Assembly: GCA_005406025.1 (NCBI GenBank)
Contig: BGZK01000288.1
Location: forward strand, 186,001 to 250,000
Direction of reading: 5' to 3'
From: Eumeta japonica
Lineage: Eukaryota; Arthropoda; Insecta; Lepidoptera; Psychidae
Length of the DNA stretch: 64,000 nucleotides
The position numbers were made by a program, and so were the translations under genes. Below are positions 1 through 11,900 of this stretch, piece after piece. The notes below the pieces were generated by a model, which searched no databases, was not told the DNA's origin, and worked only from the letters and a program-made list of their open reading frames with translations. Numbering within the stretch: position 1 is the stretch's first letter; each line of letters starts with the position of its first letter.

Positions 1-202
1 CGTTTAAAATATTCACGGAACCCTAAAAATATCGTTTATTCTTCCTCCGACTTCCAACTGAGTACATACAAATTTTTTAAAAAATCACAAATATCATATA
101 GGTTCTTACATACCTCACGGATTCCTAAAATGTATCATGTCTCCTTCCATTGGTTTCCAGCCACCTTAACGATTTTATGTTGAATTTCAAGAAGATCTTG
201 AA
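1..202. other. AT-rich left flank of the satellite
   Basis: Non-repetitive sequence before the satellite begins. No coding exon or repeat was recognised. It matters only because it shows that the left boundary of the array lies inside the window. Confidence 0.5.
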
Positions 203-3200
203 ATAAGTCAATGTTTTCCTTGAAAACGCCATTTGATAGATAATAAAATGTTAATCAGTGTTTTCTTTAAAAGCGCCAGCTAACGATCGTAAAATAAAAG
301 TTAGTGTTTTCTTTAAAAGAGCCATCTGTTATATCGTAAAATCTAACTCACTGTTTTCCTTAAAAGAGCGTTCTGTTATATCATGAAATGTAAGACTGTT
401 TTCCTTAAAAACGCCATCTGATAGATCGTAACATGCAAGTCAGAGTTTTCTTTAAAAGCGCCATCTGTTAGACCGTGAAATGTAACTCAGAGTTTTCTTT
501 AAAAGCGTCAGCTAACGGTTGTAAAATATAAGTCAATGCTTTCTGTAAAAACACCATCTGATACATTGTAACATGCAAGTCAGAGTTTTCTTTAAAAGCG
601 CCATCTGGTATATCGTAAAATGTAAGTCACTGCTTTCCTTAAAATCGCCATCTGATAGATTGTGAAATGTAATTAAGAGTTTTCTTTAAAAGCGCTAGCT
701 AACGATCGTAAAATGTAAGTCACTGTTTTCCTTAAAAACGCCATCTGATAGATCGTAAAATGTAAGTCAATGCTTACCTTAAAAACGCCATCTGATAGAT
801 CGTAACATGCAAGTCAGTGTTTTCATTAAAAGCGCCATCTGTTAGATTGTGAAATGTAATTATGAGTTTTCTTTAAAAGCGCCAGCTAACGATCGTAAAA
901 TGTAAGTCACTGTTTTCCTTAAAAACGCCATCTGATAGATCGTAAAATGTAAGTCAATGCTTACCTTAAAACGCCATCTGATAGATCGTAACATGCAAGT
1001 CGCGTTTTCTTTAAAAGCACTATCTGTTAGATGGTGAAATGTCAGTGTTTCTTTAAAAGCGCCATCTGTTAGATCGTGAAATGCCAGTGTTTTAAAAGCA
1101 CCATCTGTTAGATGGTGAAATGTAAGTCAATGTTTTTTTAAAAGCGCCATCTGTTAGATCGTGAAATGTAATTCAGAGTTTTCTTTAAAAGCGTCAGCTA
1201 ACGGTTGTAAAATATAAGTCAATGCTTTCCGTAAAAACACCATCTGATAGATCGTAACATGCAAGTCAGAGTTTTCTTTAAAAGCGCCATCTGTTAGATC
1301 GTGAAATGTAATTCAGAATTTTCTTTAAAAGCGTCAGCTTACGGTTGTAAAATATAAGTCAATGCTTTCCGTAAAAACACCATCTGATAGATCGTAACAT
1401 GCAAGTCAGATTTTCTTTAAAAGCGCCATCTGTTAGATCGTGAAATGTAATTCAGAGTTTTCTTTAAAAGCGTCAGCTAACGGTTGTAAAATATAAGACA
1501 ATGTTTTCCGTAAAAACACCATCTGATAGATCGTAACATGCAAGTCAGAGTTTTCTTTAAAAGCGCCATCTGTTAGATCGTGAAATGTAATTCAGAGTTT
1601 TCTTTAAAAGCGTCAGCTAACGGTTGTAAAATATAAGTCAATGCTTTCCGTAAAAACACCATCTGATAGATCGCAACATGCAAGTCAGAGTTTTCTTTAA
1701 AAGCGCCATCTGTTAGATCGTGAAATGTAATTCAGAGTTTTCTTTAAAAGCGCCATCTGTTAGATCGTGAAATGTAATTCAGAGTTTTCTTTAAAAGCGT
1801 CAGCTAACGGTTGTAAAATATAAGTCAATGCTTTCTGTAAAAACACCATCTGATAGCAACATTTTCTTTAAAGCGCCATCTGTTAGATCGTGAAATGTAA
1901 TTCAGAGTTTTCTTTAAAAGCGTCAGTAACGGTTGTAAAATAAGTCAATGCTTTCCGTAAAAACACCATCTGATAGATCAAAACATGCAAGTCAGATTTT
2001 CTTTAAAAGCGCCATCTGTTAGACCGTGAAATGTAATTCAGAGTTTTCTTTAAAAGCGTCAGCTAACGGTTGTAAAATATAAGTCAATGCTTTCTGTAAA
2101 AACACCATCTGATAGATCGCAACATGCAAGTCAGAGATTTCTTTTAAAAGCGCCATCTGTTAGATCGTGAAATGTAATTCAGAGTTTTCTTTAAAAGCGT
2201 CAGCTAACGGTTGTAAATATACGTCAATGTTTCCGTAAAAACAACATCTGATAGATCGCAACATGCAAGTCAGAGTTTTCTTTAAAGCGCCATCTGTTAG
2301 ATCGTGAAATGTAATTCAGAGTTTTCTTTTAAAAGCGCCATCTGTTAGATCGTGAAATGTAATTCAGAGTTTTCTTTAAAAGCGTCAGCTAACGGTTGTA
2401 AATATAAGTCAATGCTTCTGTAAAACACCATCTGATAGATCGCAACATGCAAGTCAGTTTTCTTTAAAAGCGCCATCTGTTAGATCGTGAAATGTAATTC
2501 AGAGTTTCTTTAAAAGCGTCGCTAACGGTTGTAAAATATAAGTCAATGCTTTCCGTAAAACACCATCTGATAGATCAACATGCAAATCAGATTTTCTTTA
2601 AAAGCGCCATCTGTTAGATCGTGAAATGTAATTCAGAGTTTTCTTTAAAAGCGTCAGCTAACGGTTGTAAAATATAAGTCAATGCTTCGTAAAAACACCA
2701 TCTGATAGATCGTAACATGCAAGTCAGAGTTTTCTTTAAAAGCGCCATCTGATAGATGGTGAAATGTAAGTCAATGTTTTTTTAAAAGCGCCATCTGTTA
2801 GATCGTGAAATGTAATTCAGAGTTTTCTTTAAAAGCGTCAGCTAACGGTTGTAAAATATAAGTCAATGCTTCCGTAAAAACACCATCTGATAGATTGTAA
2901 CATGCAAGTCAGAGTTTTCTTTAAAAGCGCCATCTGTTAGATCGTGAAATGTAATTCAGAGTTTTCTTTAAAAGCGCCATCTGTTAGATCGTGAAATGTA
3001 ATTCAGAGTTTTCTTTAAAAGCGTCAGCTAACGGTTGTAAAATATAAGTCAATGCTTTCTGTAAAAACACCATCTGATAGATCGCAACATGCAAGTCAGA
3101 GTTTTCTTTAAAAGCGCCATCTGTTAGATCGTGAAATGTAATTCAGAGTTTTCTTTAAAAGCGTCAGCTAACGGTTGTAAAATATAAGTCAATGCTTTCC

Positions 3201-4766
3201 GTAAAAACACCATCTGATAGATCGTAACATGCAAGTCAGATTTTCTTTAAAAGCGCCATCTGTTAGATCGTGAAATGTAATTCAGAGTTTTCTTTAAAAG
3301 CGTCAGCTAACGGTTGTAAATATAAGACAATGCTTCCGTAAACACCATCTGATAGATCGTAACATGCAAGTCAGATTTTCTTTAAAAGCGCCATCTGTTA
3401 GATCGTGAAATGTAATTCAGAGTTTTCTTTAAAAGCGTCAGCTAACGGTTGTAAAATATAAGCATATTTTCCGTAAAACACCATCTGATAGATCGTAACA
3501 TGCAAGTCAGAGTTTTCTTTAAAAGCGCCATCTGTTAGATCGTGAAATGTAATTCAGAGTTTTCTTTAAAAGCGTCAGCTAACGGTTGTAAAATAAGTCA
3601 ATGCTTTCTGTAAAACACCATCTGATAGATCGTAACATGCAAGTCAGAGATTTCTTTAAAAGCGCCATCTGTTAGATCGTGAAATGTAATTCAGAGTTTT
3701 CTTTAAAAGCGTCAGCTAACGGTTGTAAAATATAAGTCAATGCTTTCTGTAAAAACACCATCTGATAGATCGCAACATGCAAGTCAGAGTTTTCTTTAAA
3801 AGCGCCATCTGTTAGATCGTGAAATGTAATTCAGAGTTTTCTTTAAAAGCGTCAGCTAACGGTTGTAAAATATACGTCAATGCTTTCCGTAAAAACACCA
3901 TCTGATAGATCGTAACATGCAAGTCAGATTTTCTTTAAAAGCGCCATCTGTTAGATCGTGAAATGTAATTCAGAGTTTTCTTTAAAAGCGTCAGCTAACG
4001 GTTGTAAAATATAAGACAATGCTTTCCGTAAAAACACCATCTGATAGATCGTAACATGCAAGTCAGAGTTTTCTTTAAAAGCGCCATCTGTTAGATCGTA
4101 ACATGCAAGTCAGAGTTTTCTTTAAAAGCGCCATCTGGTATATCGTGAAATGTAAGTCACTGCTTTCCTTAAAATCGCCATCTGATAGATCGTAAAATGT
4201 AAGTCAATGCTTACCTTAAAAACGCCATCTGATAGATCGTAACATGCAAGTCAGTGTTTTCATTAAAAGCCATCTGTTAGATTGTGAAATGTAATTAGTT
4301 TTCTTTAAAGCGCCAGCTAACGATCGTAAAATGTAAGTCACTGTTTCCTTAAAACGCCATCTGATAGATCGTAAAATGTAATTCAATGTTTACCTTAAAA
4401 CGCCATCTGATAGATCGTAACATGCAAGTCAGTGCTTTAAAAGCACTATCTGTTAGATGGTGAAATGTAAGTCAGTGTTTTAAAAGCACCATCTGTTAGA
4501 TCGTGAAATGTAAGTCAATGTTTTTTAAAAGCGCCATCTGTTAGATCGTGAAATGTAATTCAGAGTTTCTTTAAAAGCGTCAGCTAACGGTTGTAAAATA
4601 TAAGTCATGCTTCTGTAAAAACACCATCTGATAGATTGTAACATGCAAGTCAGAGTTTTCTTTAAAAGCGCCATCTGTTAGATCGTGAAATGTAATTCAG
4701 AGTTTCTTTAAAAGCGTCAGCTAACGGTTGTAAAATATAAGTCACTGTTTTCCTTAAAAGTGCCAT
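203..4766. repeat. Satellite array, ~47-bp monomers in a 140-bp three-monomer unit
   Basis: Tandem array of about 4.56 kb, roughly 97 monomers by length. Three monomer types alternate. Type A (47 bp) contains GCGCCATCTGTTAGATCGTG. Type B (47 bp) contains GCGTCAGCTAACGGTTGTAA. Type C (46 bp) contains ACACCATCTGATAGATCGTA. A and B share the lead AGAGTTTTCTTTAAAAGCG. The A-B-C block repeats every 140 bp; for example the string GCAAGTCAGA recurs at 1261 and 1401. Some units carry an extra A monomer (near 1741, 2325 and 2965) and many have 1-3 base deletions. At both edges (about 203-1160 and 4100-4530) the monomers are different variants and the A-B-C order breaks down. No open reading frame of note crosses the array. 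I infer a heterochromatin-type satellite with higher-order structure. Confidence 0.95.
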
Positions 4767-5221
4767 CCGTTACTGTCAAATCTTACAACTTTGCCAATCC
4801 TGCCAAATTTTGCCCAAACAGCGAAATTAACTTGAAACGTTACTAACTTTTTGATTCTGTAAATCGTTTAACAATCAAAAGTAAATTTCAACTCTTTCTC
4901 GTTTACAAAGACCAGTTTGTTATTATTAACCTAACGCAAATTTAACCGTGTAACTTTTTTTCTATACCGTAAAGAATTTACCGATTTCGGTCGACTATTT
5001 TAACAACAAACTCGGTATGCTCTATATTGACAAAGTCGCTTATTTAAAACACAACAACACTTTGATTAATTTTAAGCATTACGTTTTCTTAGTGCCCTTA
5101 TCTATTACCACAAAAGGATCATATAATAGATCTGATCGTAAAATTTCATCACAAAATGCATAGCCACATGGGCCCACAAACACATATGTCTTTATATTAA
5201 GGCAGCACTATTAGATTTTAT
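4767..5221. other. Interval between satellite and retrotransposon
   Basis: AT-rich unique sequence. I see no exon, RNA gene or recognisable transposon end. Confidence 0.4.
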
Positions 5222-5830
5222 GTAGAAATACTGTGCGTAAAGAGAGTGAATGCGGGAAATAACGTGAATGGGGCCTTGCTCGCTATTATGAATAGTAAAA
5301 GCGTCTCACGACAAGCGCGTTTGGCTATCCACAATGAAGTCCTAATCCCTATGTTTATATATGATAGTAAGAACTGGGTATGACAGAAGAAAAATGAAAG
5401 TAGGATTAATGCAGTAGAGATGCGATCGCTGCGTAGTATGTGTGTAGTGTCTTGGAAAGATAGATGTAGAAACAGTGATGTTAGAGACCAGTGTAGTTTG
5501 AAGGAAGATGTAGTGACTAGAGTAGAAAGAGGTATGTCGCGGTGATTTGGCCATTTGGAAAGGATAAATGAAAGTAGAATGAAAAAACAAATCGATAGAA
5601 AGAATATGTGTGATGGAAAGGTTGGCAAAGGTCGCCCTAGAAAATTCTATGTAGATCATATTGGTGGCATATTAAAAAAAGGCCAAATTTTAAGCACCCA
5701 AAACCGACGAGCTTGCATGAAAAGATTGATGGATGTCAGTGAGACAAGACATATACGCAAAGATCGTACCATGTGGAAATCTAGTCCCTTCCTACCCTTC
5801 TGGGAAACAGGTGTGAGTTTATATATTGTA
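5222..5830 (+). mobile_element. 3' end of a non-LTR retrotransposon (post-RT C-terminal region)
   Basis: One plus-strand frame reads from about 5222 to 5775 with a single internal stop, TGA at 5543-5545, which sits inside the conserved string R-stop-FGHLER. Recognisable pieces include RINAVEMRSLRSMCGVS, RWFGHLER-like and KGRPRKFYVDHIGGILKKG, followed by a CMKRLMDVSE stretch. This is the C-terminal tail after the reverse transcriptase domain of non-LTR elements that are abundant in moth genomes. The catalytic RT part is missing, so this is a 5'-truncated, dead copy. A related fragment lies on the other strand at about 24595-25215. The clade within non-LTR elements is not assigned. Confidence 0.75.
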
Positions 5831-8134
5831 CTTAAAATTATTCATCAAAATAGTTTTTATTTTAGACTTTTTAAACGTTAACAACACATTTCTTATTATT
5901 ACTTATTTACGAGCTTATCTTGTACAAGAAACTAAAACTTTTACGCATATTGCTGTGGATTGTTATGTGGATTCATTCAGGCTTACACCGTATGGAAAAC
6001 GTGGTGTTCATTTTGTAAATTGTTACTTATTTATTTTTGTGTCGTTACACGTACAGTTCATAGAGAAATTTTTTTCGATTAACCACTCATACATTTCCTT
6101 CAGCCTTCAAACCTTTTCTCGCAAAACGAGGTTCTATTTCCTGTATGTACTCGAACTGTGGGATTACGTATGTTGGAGCAGAAAGTATTACTTAATAAAT
6201 GTGTAATCTGTTAAGTCACCGAATTATGAGGCTTCCATATAGAAGAAATTCACTGAAAATTATACGTGCACGTAGTCCTCATTTTAATGGCCACGTATAG
6301 AGAAATACAATAAAACGTTCAAACTCATTTATATAGCGTTATAGGTTTACATATATTAACCTACAAACCTAATATTAACGATACTCGCACAAATAGAATG
6401 TGTATTAAATTCGCGTCCATTGGCACTTTTAAGGTGCGATCCGTCAGAGCCAATGGCCACCTCTAAAGTATTTGCCTTTAGTAGATGAATCAGATATTTA
6501 AAATAATTTAGATGATATGGTTAATTCTTTTTATAAAAGATATTAGTTAAACTACTTACATCGTTTATAAACGCGTCAGAAATAGAATATGCCTACGAAG
6601 CCAATCGAAGTTGCTAATGTGGTAATTGTAAAGAATGATAATACTCTAACACTTCAATGGTTCGTGCCGCAACAGATGAAACGGAAACTGGGATTTTGAA
6701 AAGACCAGGAGCGCGGTCTCTGCCCGCTTTCTATTCGATAGCCTACATTTTCATATTTTTTGTGCGATTGAAGCCGAGTCTTCAATGGCAGGAGGTACGT
6801 CCCCGCCGCTATGTCTCTTTTTTTGTTCTACTTGTCTTTTCGCTCCTCTCCCTCCGCGCTCACAACACTCTTATCATAACGGACGCTTTTTCGTTTTCCG
6901 TTACAAATACTTAATCACTCATAAGTGCTACATATGTAAATAAAATAGAGTTCAGAATAAAAATAAGTGTCCGCGAAACGAGTTCACCCGCAGGAACCGA
7001 GCCTTAGGAGGGCCCAAACAATAACCACCAAAAGTAAGGTATCGTGACTACCTGTATTTCTCCTTTACGCTTTCAGTCTCATACAGTCCACTTCGTTCCC
7101 AACGGACCCGATACAGGTTCGATTAAGAAACTGTGGGGCCCATACATACATCACTATTTCCATAGATATATTTCAGACACTCCAAACATACTACGCACAC
7201 ATTTCTAATGCATTGTAATTTCGTACTTCTTCTACCACCCCTGACTATCACTACAATATATAAGCATAAGAACCAGAACTCTACTGTGGTTGGCCAAAAT
7301 GGATCTTTCGTAGGACACTTTTAATATTCATGAACAGGAAATAAGGCTTCATTTTTTTCATTTTGAATATTTACTCTCTTTTCATGCTCGCGTGCTAGCT
7401 TTGCCAGAAATATTCCATTTTGTGGAAATTACTGCCCTATAGTTCTTGTCACTTTACGGACAATAAGATCTCAACCAGAACATTGAAACATTACGGAAAA
7501 AATTTTGACCGAAAATCAAAAGATTTTCTACGCTTTCATAGAACTGAAAAAACTTATGATAGAGTGGAATTGGATTTTATATTTTCTTATACAAAGTGTA
7601 ATATCAATTTTATCTTTTTATTTGAAATTATAACAATGATTTTGTGAAAAATTGGAACATGTTAACGTAATTTAATTACCATCTTCCCTTTTATTCAACT
7701 ATACAAAACGCTCCGACTGATGTCACTATTGAACTTGCTAATTCTGCTTGTCTTACAGTCACAATAATATTCGGGTAATCCTATTGGTAGTATCATCCAT
7801 ATTTTAACAAATGGCAATTCATTCAGCTCAAACGTTTGACACATCAGTTATTATTGGTTTGAAATTGATTGCAAAACCACTTGCGAGAACTTCATTCTAT
7901 AGTTTTCGTATCATCCCGATAAAAATCCACTTTCATCATTATTTTATAACGCACCAAAATAAGTATAACTTCGATTTTTTTTTCATATAGCTTAATTTCG
8001 GTATTTATTAGGTGCAGGAATTTCTCATACACGTCGCTCCGATGTGTTTCATAGTGCTACACATCTACTTTTCTTGATAATACTCTTAGTTTATAATTAC
8101 TATTAAATTCTACAAGTGACACTAAAACACATTC
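5831..8134. other. Intergenic region without recognised gene
   Basis: AT-rich, with a slightly GC-richer patch around 6655-6860 that has no homology I recognise. Open frames here are short and lack ATG-plus-splice support. Nothing further can be supported. Confidence 0.4.
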
Positions 8135-8137
8135 TTA

Positions 8138-8434
8138 AGGAGCATCCATTAATTACGTGATGCGATTTTGGTGATTGTTTGACCCCCCCACCTTAGTAAG
8201 ATTTGGCCTGAGTCCCTCTTTTGATAAATCTCACGTGAGATTTATCAAAATTATCAAGTGTTTAACTTCATTTTAGTGGGAAAAAATGTTAAATTTTATC
8301 CTATTTACTTTCAATTTTGCACTGTTTCTTGTGAAAAAAAATTACGTGATATTTGTCGAGCCCTTTTCACCGCCGTAAGATTAGGTGAGATTCAATTGAC
8401 CCCCAAACGCCGCACGTAATTAATGAATGCTCCC
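8138..8434. mobile_element. PIF/Harbinger-like MITE
   Basis: A 297-bp element whose ends are inverted repeats. The left end reads AGGAGCATCCATTAATTACG and the reverse complement of the right end reads GGGAGCATTCATTAATTACG. TTA flanks it on both sides (8135-8137 and 8435-8437), a 3-bp target duplication typical of PIF/Harbinger elements. It has no transposase. Its middle holds a perfect 32-bp palindrome at 8219-8250 centred on CACGTG. The superfamily call rests on the target site and terminal GG only. A related element lies at 37522-38110. Confidence 0.7.
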
Positions 8435-8756
8435 TTACGCATAAAGTGTCATGCGTGAAATCTTACGATCGCAATATCCAGCGCATTATAGATGTCGTAA
8501 AATTGGAAAGTTAGGCTAAAGACTTTCATTTTTTTTATAAGTCAATTAGGGAGATTAGGAAAAGAAACTGAAAGACGCATTTTGACGCAATTACGTAATA
8601 AAATTATTGGATCAAAAATGTGCGGAGTTACAGCAATAATATGATCCTTAGGCTCCAAGAAGGTGTTGTTATTAGGTTGTTATTAGCGAACCAATAGGTC
8701 TCACAACATATATTTTGAAAATATACAAGTTCAATACTTTTAAACCGATATAATTA

Positions 8757-8982
8757 TTACTGGATTATTAGGCTTAATGTTAATAAAAATAAACTTAAGC
8801 TATATTTAACTTCAGTAGCACTATCGCGATCATTGTTTTCCTTCATTATTTCATCCCAAATTTCCATTCGTTCAGCGATAGGAAAATTTTGATGTTGAAT
8901 GTTGAGGTCGATTTCGAGGTAGTTCATTTTTTCAGGATTCAAAGGTTCCCAGTAGTCGACATCCTCCGGTGGTATTGGTTCA
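8757..8982 (-). CDS. Esterase copy 1, exon 3
   Basis: 226 coding nt including the stop. The acceptor is CTTTCAG before T8982, and that base completes a GGT glycine codon split across the intron (phase 2). The exon encodes the C-terminal segment GEPIPPEDVDYWEPLNPEKM and ends with the hydrophobic anchor-like tail. Its length is identical to the matching exon of the neighbouring copy. Confidence 0.88.
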
Positions 8983-11900
8983 CTGAAAGAAAAACATTTT
9001 TGCTTGCACAAAATGAACAAGACTCATATAAATGACGAATGTCTCTACTGAAACTTACCCAAATTTAATAAAATTGCTCCACATGTCTACTAAGCGACGT
9101 TGAACGATAAGATCGTTTTCGCTTAAAAGGCCAAGAGGCGAAAGAAGACCTTCATTGAGAATTAAATTGGTTTGAGTACAATGTGTTGATCCCAAGCCCG
9201 ACGGCCCTGTTGTTTGATATATAGAGGCTTCATACCTGAATTCGTACAGATAAACCGGTGCCGAATTAAGTGCATGCAGCCTAGCGGACTCCACAATACC
9301 ATAAATGAAATTACCGTCTGAAAAGTAATCTGTGAAATTTCTTATTGAATTTTCTGTAATTACGTCCTCATCAAAGTAAAATGACCTTAACATTTCTACT
9401 GCTTCTGCTTCATCAATAGCCACATACATAGAAAAATTTGGAGGCACAACTGTGCTAAAGTTTTCATTCATTTGTGACATTATTTGCTCTCTGTTGTCAT
9501 AATAAAGTAATCCTTCACCATTTGTGTACCCAGTTATTAATGGAAGTTTGGAATAATTTCCACTTAGCAGAACATCGTGAGGTGATTTGGTAACTATACT
9601 GTTTTCTTGATCATTTTCTAGACAAGGTAAAAACGCCGCTGAAATACCGGAAACTTGCGATAACGCTAGAAGTTCGGGATAAGATAAACTGAGGTAAAAC
9701 TCTTCTAATTTTGTTATGTTTTCAATGTTACTAGCACCGTTTGCCGAAGCAACAATTTTAGCGGACTCTGGTCCGTTGAGATCCAGCCACGTGCTCTTTG
9801 CAGAACCACTCTCTAGTATCACTCTATGAAATAAACCTTCAGCAGCCGGCGACAACATCAACACTTCAGCGGAAAAAGAGCCTGCGCTGTATCCCAATAA
9901 TGTTATATCATCCGGATTCCCTCCGAAGGCTTGTATGTTGTATTTTACCCATTTTAAAGCGGCTAGTTGATCTTTTAACCCAACATTTCCGGGAATGCTT
10001 TCAGTATTTAAACATAAAAATCCGTGGACATCAAGGCGATAGTTCAATGTTACGACTACTATGTCTCTTTCAACTATATTGTAAGGTAACCCCAAATTAC
10101 CATATCCATTAGTGAATCCGCCTCCATGTATAATTACTAAAACAGACTTTAACGGATCTTCTCCTATTTGAATATTATCTGGAATGAAAACATTAACAAT
10201 CAAACAATCTTCTGTGTACGGCGCTCCGCCGAAATTTTGTGGGCATATTATGAAATCATCGGTTGCGTTGAATACTTCTTCCCAGTTTGTAGGCGATAAC
10301 GAAGCCTGTAAAAGGACAAAGAACGCTCTATATAATAGGGACATGGATCGCTGTAGGGCTACTACTGTATTTGTCTTATCAGTATTCGTGCGTCATGTCA
10401 CTTTTAATTTTATTTTCATTTAAGCTCAATATTTTTAACTAATGCGCATTTTATACATTAAGGGATAGATTTCACCAGTGGTTTCTTAGAAACAGTTAAC
10501 ATGTGTACCTTTAAAGTACAATGTTGTGTAGCAGTGATAACTTTTTATGGTGTGACCTGTACACGCTTTTACAGGGGTGAAGAATGTGATTTTAAGTCTT
10601 TTTCATGCAGTACCCGATAATCTGATCCGATAATCTGAATCTATTCGTTTATTCAGGAAATAAACGTTTATATGTAAAATATGAGATAAATTTATGCTTG
10701 CTATTTTGTTCCAGAAACAATGATGAAATAGCTTATCGGATGAAAAATGAAAAATAGAAATTATAGTCATTTATAACATAAATGTAACGACCTCGAAACA
10801 ACAATCGTAAGAAGATCGCATGAGGTAGATAATGCGATTGATAAAAGTTGTTACATTTAAGATTGTTATCACAACAGATGATTCACACGGTTTCACTTTC
10901 AAGATGAATTCGACCTTCAAAGAGATTAACCTTATAAAAAGCTAAATATTTTAAAGTCTATACTTGGTGAGAATATAATACAAATATATTTGAAATCCAA
11001 AATTGTAATCAGGAAACAAAGAAGTCAATAAATGGAATGCTAAACAAAACGAAAAATATTCGTCTCTGGTTATTTTGTTTATTAACAACATCTGGTTATT
11101 TTGTCAAATACTATTTGTTTATTAACTGTACACGGGATAAACAAAAATGTTTTAATTCATTTGTTTCGTTGTAATAAAATAAAAACCATGGTATAGGAAT
11201 ATTGTCGTTGCTAACACTCATTTCCTTGTTGGCAAATGTTATATGCATTCCTAATATCAATACAATTATATTGGACAATGTTATCATTAATGACAAAGTG
11301 TTAATCTAAATCTTAGAAATTCAGCATTTTGAGCATACTAGCTGGTTCGGCAAACGCTGTCGTGTCATTTTCGGTAGGTGGCGCATTGGTGTTTTTGCAT
11401 GTTTTACACAATTTATGCAACTATGTTGTTATTTTGTTGCTTAAATGAACATATTGGTCATTTCGGTTTTCAAATACAAAATTTCTTTATAACTATACAC
11501 CGTGGTCGAGCATTCAATCTATAGTATTCAAATTTTTTGATTACTGTTTGGAACATCTGAACCAACATACATTGTGAATATAAGTAATTTCAATTTGCAA
11601 AAACACAAAATATATTAATAATTGATTAAATTCTTCCCTATCCATTCCAGATTTTATGATTTTATTTTATACTTCCTTTTTTATTTTTGCATATTTTATA
11701 ACCTTAAAAGCGGGACGGAAGCAGAATCGAGAGCCAGGACCGTGAAATTGAGAACGGAACTGATGTCGAAACCGAGTATGGGATCGGAATAAGAATTAAG
11801 AGCGTGACCGGAATTGAAATGGGGTATGGAACCAAAATAGAAAGTGAGAACGAGATTGATATAAAATCATTCAATGTAAAACATGAAGTAAAACATTATA

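Noticed and set aside
1..4766. Possible CRISPR-like array (regular ~47-bp period)
   Set aside because: There are no unique spacers; all units are related tandem monomers in a eukaryotic genome.
5218..5659. Minus-strand frames of 136 and 105 residues
   Set aside because: They are antisense shadows of the non-LTR retrotransposon tail, whose plus-strand reading is recognisable.
9798..10423. Plus-strand frames over the esterase
   Set aside because: Shadows of the minus-strand catalytic exon.
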